This document shows positions 46,860 through 56,524 of a DNA stretch of 64,000 nucleotides, piece by piece. The stretch spans positions 248,001 through 312,000 of the forward strand of contig NZ_NFJR01000002.1 in the NCBI RefSeq assembly GCF_002159975.1, read 5' to 3'. Position 1 is the first letter of the stretch. The number at the start of each line of letters is the position of its first letter. This DNA comes from Barnesiella sp. An22 (GTDB lineage: Bacteria; Bacteroidota; Bacteroidia; Bacteroidales; Barnesiellaceae). Under the pieces are notes generated by a model. That model worked only from the letters and a program-made list of their open reading frames with translations. It was not told the origin of the DNA and made no database searches. The position numbers were made by a program, and so were the translations under genes.

Positions 46860-49367
46860 TCAGTCGTTGTTGACAAAGGTAGAGGTGAGACTCTCTTTCC
46901 CCAGGTAGAAGAGTCGGGCCTTGACAACTTGAGCCTGGCAGTCGAGGGGTTCCTCCCAGCGGGGCGACTCGGCCGTAGGCTCGCTGCCGTCGGTGGTGTA
47001 GCGTATCTCGGCTTGCGGGATGGGCGAGTTGGCATAGAGCTTGCCGTCGACAATCTGCACACCGGGTTGGGGGATGCGGAAGTTGACCCCTTCGTGGGCG
47101 AGGCGAGGCATTTCGACTGCCGCAATCTTGGCATTGTAGATGGCACGGGCCTCTTCATAAAGAGCCTCTTTGTCGTCGGTCGGGGTGGGCGACCAGTCGG
47201 GGGTGGCATTCCAGCCGCGCTCTACGAGGCCGAAAATCTTGGGGAAGATGTAGTATTGCGCCTGTTCGAAACTGCCCAGTGTCTCGGCAAAGAGCTGCGC
47301 CTGTATACCCTTGATGCGCGGGCGAGCCCGGGCAGTGAGTTGCACTTTGCCCCGGGCTGCCGTTTTAAGGTTGTTTTTCTCGCCGGCCATATCGGTGCGG
47401 TTCGAGCAATAGATGTTGTAAGGCAGCATGTTGAACGAGGCAAATTGGTCGACATAGCCACCCCAGATGAGTCCCGGCTCGTCTTTGTGGGAATTGTAGG
47501 CCAAGTCGAGGTAGAAATTGCTGACATTGCAGAGAATCACGCCATATCCGTCATTAGCCACGGTGTAGGGTATTATGTCGCTGCGTCCGGTGGTGCGCCA
47601 GCAGTATACACCGTCGAAGCGGGGTGCGATTCGGGCGTTCAGCTCGGGTGAGTGGTTGAGGGCAACCTCCTGCCACCCCGATACTTTTACACCTTTCCCG
47701 GCCAGCATGGCCGATACCTGGTCGAGGAAGTGTTCGGCCAGTTGGTGCGGGTCGGTCATACCCTGCTCTTTCATAAACCGCTGGCAAGAGGGCGACCCTT
47801 CCCACGAGCCGTGGGGTACTTCGTCGCCACCGATGTGAATAGCGGCCAGCGGTACACCGGCTTCGCGGTACATGGCGATAATCTCGTCGCTCACCTTCTC
47901 CATGAAACGGTAGACCGAGGGGAGCGACACGTTCATGATGTTGTCGGTATAGGCTTGGGCCGAAACATATTTCGAGGTGTCGTTCGTTTCGGAGAGCAAA
48001 TATTCGCGAGCTTTCTCCATATTGCTGTCTTTCAGTTTGTTGTAACGGGTTCGCATGGCAACGATGGCTGCGCGGGCATGACCCGGCGACTCGATTTCGG
48101 GGATAACGGTGATGTGGCGTTGGGCGGCATACTTGAGTAGGTCTATGAAATCCTGTCGGGTATAGTAGCCATTGGCCGTGGCGGTGGTATCGGCGGGGTC
48201 CCAGCCTCCGTAGTAGTTGGGGTAGAGGCATTGGCTCTCGTCGCGGGTGAATCCCCGGCGCGAACCTACCGAGGTGAGCTCTTCGAGTCCGGGAATCTCG
48301 AGCCGCCAGGCTTCGTCGTCGCTGAAGTGGAAGTGGAAGGTGTTGATTTTGTACGAGGCCAGCAGGTCAATCAGCCTGAAGAGGTCGGCCTTGCGGGTGA
48401 AGTTGCGGGCGATGTCGAGCATCATGCCGCGGTAGAGCAGGTCGGGGTAGTCGTCGATGGCTACGTTGTCGAGCCGGGCAGGGATGTTCTGCCGCTTCAG
48501 CAGCGAGAGCAGGGTCTGCGAGCCGTTGAAGATGGCGTGAGGCGTAGCCCCGCTGACGGTGATGTAGTTGTCGCGGACATCGAGCCGGTAGTGCTCGTCG
48601 TTGCGGGCCTGGGTGTTTTTGGCGAAGTGGCAGAGGGCGATGACGGTCTGCCCGTTGTCGGTGACGTGGTAACCTATCTTTTCCAGTTCCTGCACCAGCA
48701 GGCGAGCTTCATTGGCAAAACCCTCCTCGACGCTGAGCGAGATGTTCTCGGAGATAACCGACACCCCCGTGCGCGGGGTCACCTCTTTGAGCGAGGGCAG
48801 CATGTCGTAGGTTTGCGGAGTGTAGTCGGTCTGGAGCGCTTCGTTCTGGGCATAGCAGGTAGCCCCGTCGGGGTAAGGGGGAGCTACCCGGTCGGGAACG
48901 GTCCACTGTGCTTCACGGGTGAAGGGTGCGATGGTGAGGGGTATGGATACCGGCTTGTCGTCGCTCTGCACGAAGAAGGGCGACTTGGGGGTAAATTGGG
49001 TTTGGGTGAGGATACCCCTGTTGAGGTAGTGTATGGCGATGGAGTCGCCGGGGGCAAGCGGTTGCCACGAGTCGGCAGGGGTCATCTTGTAGTATCCGGG
49101 GTTGACCATCTCGATTGTCACCGGTGAGTTTTCGTAGTTCTTTACCTGGCGGGGCGAGAGTTGGGTGTAGTAGATTTCCCATCCGGTTTCGAGCGGCTTG
49201 TCCGAGGAATTGACGAGGGTGAAGGTGCTCCCGTAGAATCCGGGTTCCTCTTGGTTCTCGCCCATCTCCCATTGCAGGGATACGGGGCTTTGCGGCGTCG
49301 TCTTGCAGGCGGTCAGCGAGCTTATGGCCAGCGCAGTGAGCAGAAGATGCGATTTTTTCATGTCCAT
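46860..49367 (-). CDS. Glycoside hydrolase family 20 beta-N-acetylhexosaminidase, lipoprotein
   Basis: 835 residues from 49367 (MDMKKSHLLL; the ATG two codons later is equally possible). The lipobox ends LTAC. Domain order: N-terminal CHB_HEX-like carbohydrate-binding domain (about 25-150), GH20b (about 170-310), the GH20 barrel with the catalytic Asp-Glu in HIGGDEVP (about 510-517), and a chitobiase C-terminal domain (YTTDGSEPT). It should release terminal N-acetylglucosamine or galactosamine from glycans or chito-oligosaccharides. There is no SusC/SusD pair nearby, so it is not in a normal polysaccharide-utilisation locus. Confidence 0.95.
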   Translation of the reverse strand: MDMKKSHLLLTALAISSLTACKTTPQSPVSLQWEMGENQEEPGFYGSTFTLVNSSDKPLETGWEIYYTQLSPRQVKNYENSPVTIEMVNPGYYKMTPADSWQPLAPGDSIAIHYLNRGILTQTQFTPKSPFFVQSDDKPVSIPLTIAPFTREAQWTVPDRVAPPYPDGATCYAQNEALQTDYTPQTYDMLPSLKEVTPRTGVSVISENISLSVEEGFANEARLLVQELEKIGYHVTDNGQTVIALCHFAKNTQARNDEHYRLDVRDNYITVSGATPHAIFNGSQTLLSLLKRQNIPARLDNVAIDDYPDLLYRGMMLDIARNFTRKADLFRLIDLLASYKINTFHFHFSDDEAWRLEIPGLEELTSVGSRRGFTRDESQCLYPNYYGGWDPADTTATANGYYTRQDFIDLLKYAAQRHITVIPEIESPGHARAAIVAMRTRYNKLKDSNMEKAREYLLSETNDTSKYVSAQAYTDNIMNVSLPSVYRFMEKVSDEIIAMYREAGVPLAAIHIGGDEVPHGSWEGSPSCQRFMKEQGMTDPHQLAEHFLDQVSAMLAGKGVKVSGWQEVALNHSPELNARIAPRFDGVYCWRTTGRSDIIPYTVANDGYGVILCNVSNFYLDLAYNSHKDEPGLIWGGYVDQFASFNMLPYNIYCSNRTDMAGEKNNLKTAARGKVQLTARARPRIKGIQAQLFAETLGSFEQAQYYIFPKIFGLVERGWNATPDWSPTPTDDKEALYEEARAIYNAKIAAVEMPRLAHEGVNFRIPQPGVQIVDGKLYANSPIPQAEIRYTTDGSEPTAESPRWEEPLDCQAQVVKARLFYLGKESLTSTFVNND

Positions 49368-49420
49368 GGTATGTTTAAGTGATGAATGATGATTGTCTGA
49401 TGCGTGAGGAGACCGAAGCA

Positions 49421-50659
49421 CTACCAGCCCGACGAGGCACCACCGCCGCCGGTGGAGCCTCCACCGAATCCGCCGCCGAAACCGCCTCCACCGAATCCTC
49501 CGCCCCGGCCCGAACCGCCGATGATGGTGGCCGCTGCAACGACGGGGATGATGTAGACTTTGCGGTCTATCTTGTGGCAATGGGCACAGATGTAGCGCTT
49601 CTCGCCCAGTCCGGTGCTTACGGCGGTAGCCCGGCGCAGGATATGGTCGCCTTCGAGGCTGTAGGCCCGGCTGTGGCAGTAGGGGCACCGCTGGTATTGG
49701 GTGAATTGGTTTTCGTAGGGATAGACGAGGGTGTTGCCGCACTGGTCGCAGAGCCACACGTCGTAGTCGACCGAGTTGAGTTGCTCCTCGGTATTCTCCT
49801 GCGGGGTGAGGTAGAGGTTGTCCTCCTCTTCGTTCAGCTTGCGCATGGTGCCGCCGCACGATTCACACTTGCGGGGTTTGTTGCGCAGCCGTTTGAGCCG
49901 GCGGTTCAACCCACCGTAGAGCAGCCACACGAAGAAGGGGAAGATGAAGCTGCCGACAAGCAGGAAGGGGCGGAAGGCCACCAGCCGCTTGTACTGTTCG
50001 TAGGGTCCTTTGCGGGCATAGCGGGCCACTATCCACAGCATGGCGAAGAGCAGGATGTGCGAGACGATGAGCGAGATGGTAATGTAGCCGTTGAATATCT
50101 TTCCCCAGTCGATTTCTATCCCCTGAACCTGGGGAGCTGCCGTAATCTCCTCGGCCGCGGCGGGGTCGGTGAGTATGCGGGAGACGGCCGTGATACCGTC
50201 GATCATGCCCTGGTCGTAGTTGCCCTCCCTGAAGCGAGGCAGGATGTAGCGCGACTGGATGCGCTTGCAGATGGCATCGGGCAGAACCCCCTCCAGCCCG
50301 TAGCCGGTGCGGAAGGTGATGCGCCGCTGGTCGAGCACGAGCAGCACGAGCAGGCCGTTGTCGTTCTTTTTGCCGATGCCCCACTGGGTGAAGAGCTCGG
50401 TGGCAAAGAGGTCGGTATCGGCCTGGCCGATCGACTGCAGGGCCACGACGGCCACCTCGCTGGTGGTGGCCTCTTGCAGGCCGAAGAGCGTGCGGTCGAG
50501 CGTGTCGACGGTCTCGGGCGAGAGTATCCCGTCGGGGTTGCTTACAAACCGCCGGCCGTCGGTCTGGTGCACGTTGGGCACTTGGGCGGGGGTATATTCG
50601 ACTGCCCGCAGCAGGGGGACGAAGAGAAGGAGCAGGAGTATCGTGCAGAATCTTTTCAT
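49421..50659 (-). CDS. TPM-domain protein with zinc ribbons and Gly-rich tail
   Basis: 412 residues. Signal-like N-terminus (MKRFCTILLLLLFVPLLRA), then a TPM domain at about 30-165 (FVSNPDGILSPETVDTLDRTL, VALQSIGQADTDLFATELFTQW, GLLVLLVLDQRRITFRTGYGLEG). Two membrane segments follow (about 190-215 and 230-250), then Cys pairs CESC, CDQC, CPYC and CAHC that can form two zinc ribbons, and a Gly-rich C-terminus. TPM proteins are linked to membrane-protein quality control and phosphatase-like activity. It lies 14 bases after dgt and 53 before the GH20 gene. Confidence 0.87.
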   Translation of the reverse strand: MKRFCTILLLLLFVPLLRAVEYTPAQVPNVHQTDGRRFVSNPDGILSPETVDTLDRTLFGLQEATTSEVAVVALQSIGQADTDLFATELFTQWGIGKKNDNGLLVLLVLDQRRITFRTGYGLEGVLPDAICKRIQSRYILPRFREGNYDQGMIDGITAVSRILTDPAAAEEITAAPQVQGIEIDWGKIFNGYITISLIVSHILLFAMLWIVARYARKGPYEQYKRLVAFRPFLLVGSFIFPFFVWLLYGGLNRRLKRLRNKPRKCESCGGTMRKLNEEEDNLYLTPQENTEEQLNSVDYDVWLCDQCGNTLVYPYENQFTQYQRCPYCHSRAYSLEGDHILRRATAVSTGLGEKRYICAHCHKIDRKVYIIPVVAAATIIGGSGRGGGFGGGGFGGGFGGGSTGGGGASSGW

Positions 50660-50673
50660 GCGTGTATTCGTGT

Positions 50674-52032
50674 TTAAAGCGAGGGGAGGCTCATGCCGTT
50701 GATTTTGCGATAGAGGTCGAGGGCATAGACGTCGGTCATGCCCGATATGTAGTCGATGACCGCCTGTACCTTGCCGTAGAGCGTGGGGGCGTGCATCTCG
50801 TATTGCTCGGGTACCTTGTTGAGCAGCAGGCGCGAATAGGCCTTGTCGGGGAATCGCACGGCATCGAGAAACTTGTCGAGCAGCACCGATATGATGCGGT
50901 TACCGGCCAGCTCGATGTCGAGCACGTCGGACGATTTGTAAATCTTTTCCATCGCCGTGGCGGCGCAGTTGCGGTAGGCCTGGCAGGGACGGTCGGAGAT
51001 GTGGTCGACCAAAGCCCCGGTAAACCGTCCTTCGAGCAACGCCTGCTCTTCGCGGCAGAAGAGGGCCGAGCATTCGTCGATGAGGGTGCCGATGACGCAG
51101 GAGCGCAGGTAGACAATCTGCTCGTTGAGGTCGGTCACCACCTTGAGCACGTCGAGAATGTGCTGTTGCCGCTTCGGGTCGAAGAAGTCGAGGAAGAGCC
51201 TCTTCACCGTTTCGGTGGTGAGAATCTTCAGCTTGTGGGCATCCTCGATGTCCATAATCTGGTAGCAGATGTCGTCGGCCGCCTCGACCAGATAGACCAG
51301 CGGGTGGCGATGGTAACGCTCGCCGCTGTCGCCCTCGGGGAGCATGCCCAGGTCGTTGGCGATGCGCAGGAAATCTTCCTTCTCCGAGGTGAAGAATCCC
51401 GACTTGCCCCGCTTGGTCGACTGGATGGACGAGTAGGGATATTTCACAATCGAGGCAAGAGTCGAGTAGGTGAGGGCAAAGCCGCCGGGACGCCGGCCGT
51501 GGAACTGGTGGGTGAGCAGGCGGAAGGCGTTGGCATTCCCCTCGAAGTGGGTGAAGTCTTGCCAGTGGTGCTCGTTTTTCAACTCCTGTTTCAGCACCTG
51601 CCCGTTCCCCTCGGAGAAGTAGGTGGCAATGGCCCGTTCGCCCGAGTGGCCGAAGGGGGGATTGCCCAGGTCGTGGGCCAGACAAGCCGCCGAGGTGATG
51701 GCCCCCAGGTGGTTGAGCTTGTGGCACCAAGGCTCGCCGCTGTATTTCTCGGAGAGCGTAGACGACACGTTGTTGCCCAGCGAGCGCCCTACGCACGAGA
51801 CTTCGAGGCTGTGGGTGAGCCGGTTGTGCACGAATATGCTGCCCGGCAACGGGAATACCTGAGTCTTGTTCTGCAGGCGACGGAAGGGTGCCGAGAAGAC
51901 CAGGCGGTCGTAGTCGCGCTGAAAGTCGGTGCGGGTGTGGTGCCGCTCGTCGTGGTATTTCTCCATGCCGAAGCGTTTGGAGGTGATGAGGCGGTCCCAG
52001 TGCATTTGGGTGGGGGTATCCTTGGCTTGCAT
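50674..52032 (-). CDS. dgt: Deoxyguanosinetriphosphate triphosphohydrolase (dGTPase)
   Basis: HD-family enzyme that cleaves dGTP (and other dNTPs in relatives) to the nucleoside and tripolyphosphate. The 452 residues contain RLTHSLEVSCVGRSLG, the HD pair in CLAHDLGNPPFGHSGE, and EAADDICYQIMDIEDAH, which give the metal-binding His/Asp set. It is the first of three reverse genes and faces the dut gene head-to-head across 199 bases. Confidence 0.95.
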   Translation of the reverse strand: MQAKDTPTQMHWDRLITSKRFGMEKYHDERHHTRTDFQRDYDRLVFSAPFRRLQNKTQVFPLPGSIFVHNRLTHSLEVSCVGRSLGNNVSSTLSEKYSGEPWCHKLNHLGAITSAACLAHDLGNPPFGHSGERAIATYFSEGNGQVLKQELKNEHHWQDFTHFEGNANAFRLLTHQFHGRRPGGFALTYSTLASIVKYPYSSIQSTKRGKSGFFTSEKEDFLRIANDLGMLPEGDSGERYHRHPLVYLVEAADDICYQIMDIEDAHKLKILTTETVKRLFLDFFDPKRQQHILDVLKVVTDLNEQIVYLRSCVIGTLIDECSALFCREEQALLEGRFTGALVDHISDRPCQAYRNCAATAMEKIYKSSDVLDIELAGNRIISVLLDKFLDAVRFPDKAYSRLLLNKVPEQYEMHAPTLYGKVQAVIDYISGMTDVYALDLYRKINGMSLPSL

Positions 52033-52060
52033 GTTTATGGATTCTTGTCAACAATCTGTG

Positions 52061-52068
52061 CAAATGTA
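52061..52068 (-). promoter_or_regulatory. -7 promoter box for dgt
   Basis: TACATTTG on the reverse strand, 29 bases before the dgt start. No -33 match at the right spacing. Confidence 0.45.
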
Positions 52069-52176
52069 GTAAAAAAGAGAGATAAAATATTGCGAAGCGG
52101 CAAAAAACTCGGCCCCCTTTGGACGGGTATCGCATTAAAATATAAAAAATAGGGTGCTTTATTGATAGGATTTCGT

Positions 52177-52184
52177 TATTTTCG
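52177..52184 (+). promoter_or_regulatory. Possible -7 box for the dut operon
   Basis: TATTTTCG, one base off TAnnTTTG, 48 bases before the dut ATG. Confidence 0.35.
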
Positions 52185-52231
52185 CAGATTAAAAGAGTGA
52201 AAATAAGTATTCTTTATAAACGTATATTCCG

Positions 52232-52672
52232 ATGAAGGTCTCTGTCAAGATAGTCAACAAGTCGCATCACGCGCTACCCTCGTACAGCACGCTGTTTTCG
52301 GCCGGTATGGATATTCGCGCCAACCTGTCCGAGCCGGTCACCCTGGCTCCCCTCGAGCGCAAGCTCATCCCCACCGGTCTCTATATCGCCCTGCCCGAGG
52401 GGTATGAGGCGCAGATACGGCCGCGCAGCGGGCTGGCGCTGAAGCATGGCATCACCATACCCAACACGCCGGGCACCATCGACGCCGACTATCGGGGCGA
52501 GGTGGGCATCATTGTGCTCAACGTATCGGACAAGCCCTTTACCATTGAGGATGGCGAGCGCATCTGCCAGATGGTGGTGAAGGAGTATTGCCGGGTCGAG
52601 TGGGACGAGGTCGAGTCGCTCGACGAGACCGAGCGCGGAGCCGGTGGATTCGGTCATACGGGTGTGAAATAA
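52232..52672 (+). CDS. dut: dUTP diphosphatase
   Basis: Hydrolyses dUTP to dUMP, keeping uracil out of DNA and feeding dTMP synthesis. The 146 residues carry all five trimeric dUTPase motifs: [40 protein letters not shown] and [10 protein letters not shown]. It opens a forward run of closely spaced genes; the TPR lipoprotein begins 19 bases after it. Confidence 0.97.
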   Translation: MKVSVKIVNKSHHALPSYSTLFSAGMDIRANLSEPVTLAPLERKLIPTGLYIALPEGYEAQIRPRSGLALKHGITIPNTPGTIDADYRGEVGIIVLNVSDKPFTIEDGERICQMVVKEYCRVEWDEVESLDETERGAGGFGHTGVK

Positions 52673-52691
52673 AAAGCCTCTGGACGAAGTT

Positions 52692-54446
52692 ATGATGAGG
52701 ATGATGAGCATGCGAAAATATGGAACGATAGCGCTGCTGTGCGTAGCGTGGTGTGTTGCCCTGACCGGTTGTGCCCTGCACAGAAGCGGAGCCGGCGAGG
52801 GTGAACTCTCGGCCGAAGAGCGCCAGAAGTTCGAATACTTTTACCTCGAGGCCGAGCGGCAGAAGGCTCTCGACCACGACGATGCGGCTTTCGACCTGAT
52901 GAGCCGGGCCGCCGAAATCGATACCGCCAGTGCGGCTGCCCGTTTCTTTCTGGCTCCCTACTACCTGCGTCTGGGCCTCTACGACCAGGCTCGCGGCGAC
53001 CTGCGCTATGCCGCCGAGCAACACCCCGAAAACTATTGGTACAACGTGGTTTATGCCAACTTTTCGCAACAGAGCGGACAGCACGACGAGGCGATTCGCA
53101 TCTGGTCGCGGTTGCTCAAACAGAATCCCGACAAGGGTGAGATAAATTCGGCCCTGGCCGAAGCCTATACCGCCAAGGGCGACCTGAAATCGGCTGTAGC
53201 CTGCTACGACAGTCTGGAGTCGTCGATGGGGATAAAGGTCCCCATCACCATCGAGAAGCTGAAGCTCTACGAGCACATGGGCGATATGGATGCGATGGTC
53301 TCCGAGGCCGAGAAACTGCAACGCACCTTTCCCCAGAATACCGACTACATGCGGCTGTTGGGCGACATCTACCTCGAGGCGGGGCGCGACTCGTCGGCCC
53401 TGGCCATGTATGACCGGGCTCTGGAGGTGGAGCCCGAGAATGGCTACGTCTATCTGTCGAAGGCCGGCTATTACGAGAAGAAGGGCGACTCCATCGCCTA
53501 CAACAACGAGATACGGAATGCCTTGATAAACCGTCATATCGACGTGGATACGAAGCTGAACATCTTCAGCACCTACATCGTGGACCTGATGAAGAAGAAG
53601 CAGGAGCTGAATCGGGTCGATTCGCTCTTTGCCGAGATGCTCGAGCAATATCCGCAGGAGGAGCCGGTGCACCGGCTCTTCGGCATGTACCTGTCGAGCC
53701 GCAAGGAGTTTACACGGGCCGAGGAGCAGTATGCCATCGCTACCGACCTGGCCCCCTCCAACCCCGAGAACTGGTTGCAGCTGATCGGGCTGTATCTCTA
53801 TCAGGAGAAGTATGCCGACGTGATACGGGTGGGCAAGCGGGCCATACAGTATGTGCCCGACCAGAAGGATATTTACATGTATGTGGCGGTAGCCAGCACG
53901 CAGACGAAGAGCTATGCCGAGGCGCTCGAGATGCTCGAGACGGGACTCACCTATGTCGACGAGGGCGACAACGGCACGAAGTCGTTCTTCTACGGGCAGA
54001 TGGGCGATGTCTATCACTCGTCGGGCGACCGCGAGAAGGCCTATGCCATGTACGACCTGGCGCTGTCGTACAACGCCTCGAACATACCGGTGCTCAACAA
54101 TTACAGCTATTTCCTGGCCGTCGAAGGGCGCGACCTCGACAAGGCCGAACGGATGAGTGCCCAAACGGTGAAAGCCGAACCCGACAACGCCACCTACCTC
54201 GATACCTATGCGTGGATATTTTTCAAGAAGGGCGACTACTCGCTGGCCCGTCTCTACATGAAGAATGCCATCGACAAGAGCCCCGAACCCAGTGCCGAAC
54301 TGTATGAACACTACGGCGACATACTGGCCATGCTGGGCGAGCTGGACGAGGCGGTGACCTATTGGCAAAAGGCCCTCGACCTGGGGAGCGAGTCGGCCGA
54401 TGTATTGAAAGAGAAAATCGAGCAAAAGAAATATATTGAGAAATGA
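52692..54446 (+). CDS. TPR-repeat lipoprotein
   Basis: 584 residues. Several ATG codons lie within the first 7 positions, so the exact start is uncertain by up to 6 residues. The lipobox LTGC follows a hydrophobic stretch. The rest is about 12-14 TPR-like helix pairs (for example DMDAMVSEAEKLQRTFPQN; DSSALAMYDRALEVEPENGYVYLSKAGY). It is probably tethered to the inner leaflet of the outer membrane. It overlaps the next gene by the four bases ATGA, implying coupled translation with the DUF4292 lipoprotein. Confidence 0.9.
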   Translation: MMRMMSMRKYGTIALLCVAWCVALTGCALHRSGAGEGELSAEERQKFEYFYLEAERQKALDHDDAAFDLMSRAAEIDTASAAARFFLAPYYLRLGLYDQARGDLRYAAEQHPENYWYNVVYANFSQQSGQHDEAIRIWSRLLKQNPDKGEINSALAEAYTAKGDLKSAVACYDSLESSMGIKVPITIEKLKLYEHMGDMDAMVSEAEKLQRTFPQNTDYMRLLGDIYLEAGRDSSALAMYDRALEVEPENGYVYLSKAGYYEKKGDSIAYNNEIRNALINRHIDVDTKLNIFSTYIVDLMKKKQELNRVDSLFAEMLEQYPQEEPVHRLFGMYLSSRKEFTRAEEQYAIATDLAPSNPENWLQLIGLYLYQEKYADVIRVGKRAIQYVPDQKDIYMYVAVASTQTKSYAEALEMLETGLTYVDEGDNGTKSFFYGQMGDVYHSSGDREKAYAMYDLALSYNASNIPVLNNYSYFLAVEGRDLDKAERMSAQTVKAEPDNATYLDTYAWIFFKKGDYSLARLYMKNAIDKSPEPSAELYEHYGDILAMLGELDEAVTYWQKALDLGSESADVLKEKIEQKKYIEK

Positions 54447-55273
54447 AACCTATATACGTAGCGGTCTGTATCGCGTTGCTGTCGATGCTGGCAGGCTGTA
54501 AAGGGGGAAAAGAGCTGGCCACCCACCAGCCGGTGTCGCGAGAGGTGCGTAACAATTTCGAGACCCTCATGGCATCGTATCCCGAGTGGACCACCTTCTC
54601 GGCGAAGGGGTCGGCCGATGTGGGGCTGGGCAAAGGGGGCTCGCTGAGCACGAACACGCAGGTGCGCATGGTGCGCGGTGAGTCGTTGCAGATTTCGGTG
54701 CGAGTCTTTTTGGGTATCGAGGTGGCGCGGCTCTACATGACGCGCGACAGCCTCTTTGTCATCGACAAGATGCAGCGCCGGTACGTAGGCGAGTCGCTGG
54801 CCTCGATAGGGGCGCGGCTCTCGCAGGAGCTCTCGCTGGCCACGGTTCAGGATGCCCTGCTGGGGCGCATCTTCCTGCTGGGCAGTAGCTCGTCGGCCTG
54901 TCACATCGACGACTTCGAGGTCATCGAGTCGGGGTCGTCGCGGTGGTCGTTGCAACCCCGCAGTCAGGATACCCGTTTTGGCTATCGGTTCGACCTGAAC
55001 GGCACGAAGCTGCTTTCGACGCAGTTGAGTTCGGCCGATGGCAGCAAGTCGATTGTGTGCCACTATGCCGACTTTGTCAAGCAGGGGACGAGCGACAACT
55101 TCCCCACCACCATGCAGTTGTCTCTCACGGGGTTGAGTCTGCCGTTGTCGCTCAATTTGGGCTATGACGCCTCGTCGATTGCCTGGAACGGGAAGGTAAG
55201 CATCGAGAAGCTCGACTTGTCGAGGTATACGCGAGTTTCGGCTACGCAGTTGTTAAAGGAGTTGTCGATATGA
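54443..55273 (+). CDS. DUF4292 lipoprotein (LolB-like)
   Basis: 276 residues with lipobox LAGC near residue 19. The mature part matches DUF4292: SAKGSADVGLGKGG...STNTQVRMVRGESLQISVRVFLGIEVARLYMTRDSLFVIDKMQRRYV near the start and further beta-strands to the end. This resembles the half-barrel that LolA/LolB use to hold lipoprotein acyl chains. A role in lipoprotein insertion or lipid binding is inference from fold resemblance. ATGA overlaps on both sides tie it to the TPR and EnvC-like genes. Confidence 0.85.
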   Translation: MKPIYVAVCIALLSMLAGCKGGKELATHQPVSREVRNNFETLMASYPEWTTFSAKGSADVGLGKGGSLSTNTQVRMVRGESLQISVRVFLGIEVARLYMTRDSLFVIDKMQRRYVGESLASIGARLSQELSLATVQDALLGRIFLLGSSSSACHIDDFEVIESGSSRWSLQPRSQDTRFGYRFDLNGTKLLSTQLSSADGSKSIVCHYADFVKQGTSDNFPTTMQLSLTGLSLPLSLNLGYDASSIAWNGKVSIEKLDLSRYTRVSATQLLKELSI

Positions 55274-56511
55274 AAAGGTGGTTAGTCTTATGTTGCATCA
55301 TCGGGTTGGGGGCTTCGACTCTCTTCGCCCAGACCCTCGAGATGGAGAAGCTGCGCCGCAATCGGGAGCAGACGTTGAAGGAGCTGAACGAGACCAACAA
55401 AAAGCTCGACAAGACGCTGCGCAGCGCCAAGAGTTCGCTCAACGAGTTGAACAGCATCACGGCCGAAATCAAGCAGCAACGCAATCTGATTGCCAAAATC
55501 AACAAGGAGATTGCCGTCATCAACCGCAAGCAGCGGGCGGTCAAGGATACCATCTACCTGCTGCAGAAGGATTTGACGGCCAAGAAGCGCAGCTATGCCA
55601 ATGCCGTGAAGCGCATGGGGCACCGGCGGTCGGAGTATGACGAACTGATGTTCATTTTCTCGGCCTCGTCGTTGAGCCAGTCGTATCGGCGGGCCCGCTA
55701 TCTGAAGGAGTATTCGGCCTGGCGCAAGCGGCAGGCCGCCGAAATAGCCGAGCGCAAGCAGCAGCTCGAGGAGTTGCAGAAGGAGCTGGCCAAGAGCATG
55801 GCCGAGAAGAATGCCATACTCAAGGAGCGTAGCGCCGAAGCCAATGTGCTGGAGAAGCAGGAGAGCAGCAAGCGCAACCTGATTGCCGGTCTCAAGAAAC
55901 AGGAGAAACAGCTGAAACGCGAGATAGACCGCAAGCGGAAACAGGCCGAGGCTCTCGACCGCAAGCTCGAACAGCTTATTGCCGAGGAGGAGCGCAAGTC
56001 GTCGGACCGCGCCAACAAGGCCGATGGGCAGACCTCGACTGCCAAGCGTTCGACCAAGGGCTACAAGATGACCAAGGAGGAGCTGGCCCTCTCGGGCAGC
56101 TTCGAGAAGAACAAGGGCAAACTGCCCTTCCCCCTCTCGGGCAGCTACAAGATTGTGGCCCACTTCGGTCGTCAGCAGCACCCCGAACTGCGCTACGTGC
56201 AGACCGAAAACAGCGGTATCGACATCGAGACTACACCGGGTACCAAGGCTCGGGCCGTTTTCAACGGGGTGGTATCGCGCATCTTCGTTACCCCGGGATA
56301 CAACAGTACCATCATCGTGCGGCACGGTAACTACCTGACCATCTACGCCAACCTGAGCGAGGTCTATGTACGGGCCGGCGAGAAGGTGAAGACCGGGCAG
56401 AACCTGGGTAAAATCTATTCCGACTCGCAGGATGGCAACCGCACCATCCTCACCTTCCAGCTCTGGAAAGAGCGTACGAAGCTGAACCCCGAGTCGTGGC
56501 TTAATCTGTAA
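55270..56511 (+). CDS. EnvC-like murein hydrolase activator (degenerate M23)
   Basis: 413 residues. Signal peptide (MKRWLVLCCIIGLGASTLFAQ), then about 230 residues of coiled coil, a Ser/Thr-rich linker, and a C-terminal LytM/M23 fold (about 285-413). The metal ligands expected in active M23 enzymes are lost: NSGIDIETTPGT where HxGxD is normal, YANL where YxHL is expected, and FQLW where a histidine would be. This is the pattern of EnvC-type activators, which stimulate amidases at division sites without cutting peptidoglycan themselves. It overlaps the DUF4292 gene by 4 bases. Confidence 0.9.
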   Translation: MKRWLVLCCIIGLGASTLFAQTLEMEKLRRNREQTLKELNETNKKLDKTLRSAKSSLNELNSITAEIKQQRNLIAKINKEIAVINRKQRAVKDTIYLLQKDLTAKKRSYANAVKRMGHRRSEYDELMFIFSASSLSQSYRRARYLKEYSAWRKRQAAEIAERKQQLEELQKELAKSMAEKNAILKERSAEANVLEKQESSKRNLIAGLKKQEKQLKREIDRKRKQAEALDRKLEQLIAEEERKSSDRANKADGQTSTAKRSTKGYKMTKEELALSGSFEKNKGKLPFPLSGSYKIVAHFGRQQHPELRYVQTENSGIDIETTPGTKARAVFNGVVSRIFVTPGYNSTIIVRHGNYLTIYANLSEVYVRAGEKVKTGQNLGKIYSDSQDGNRTILTFQLWKERTKLNPESWLNL

Positions 56512-56524
56512 AAACGAAAAAGGT

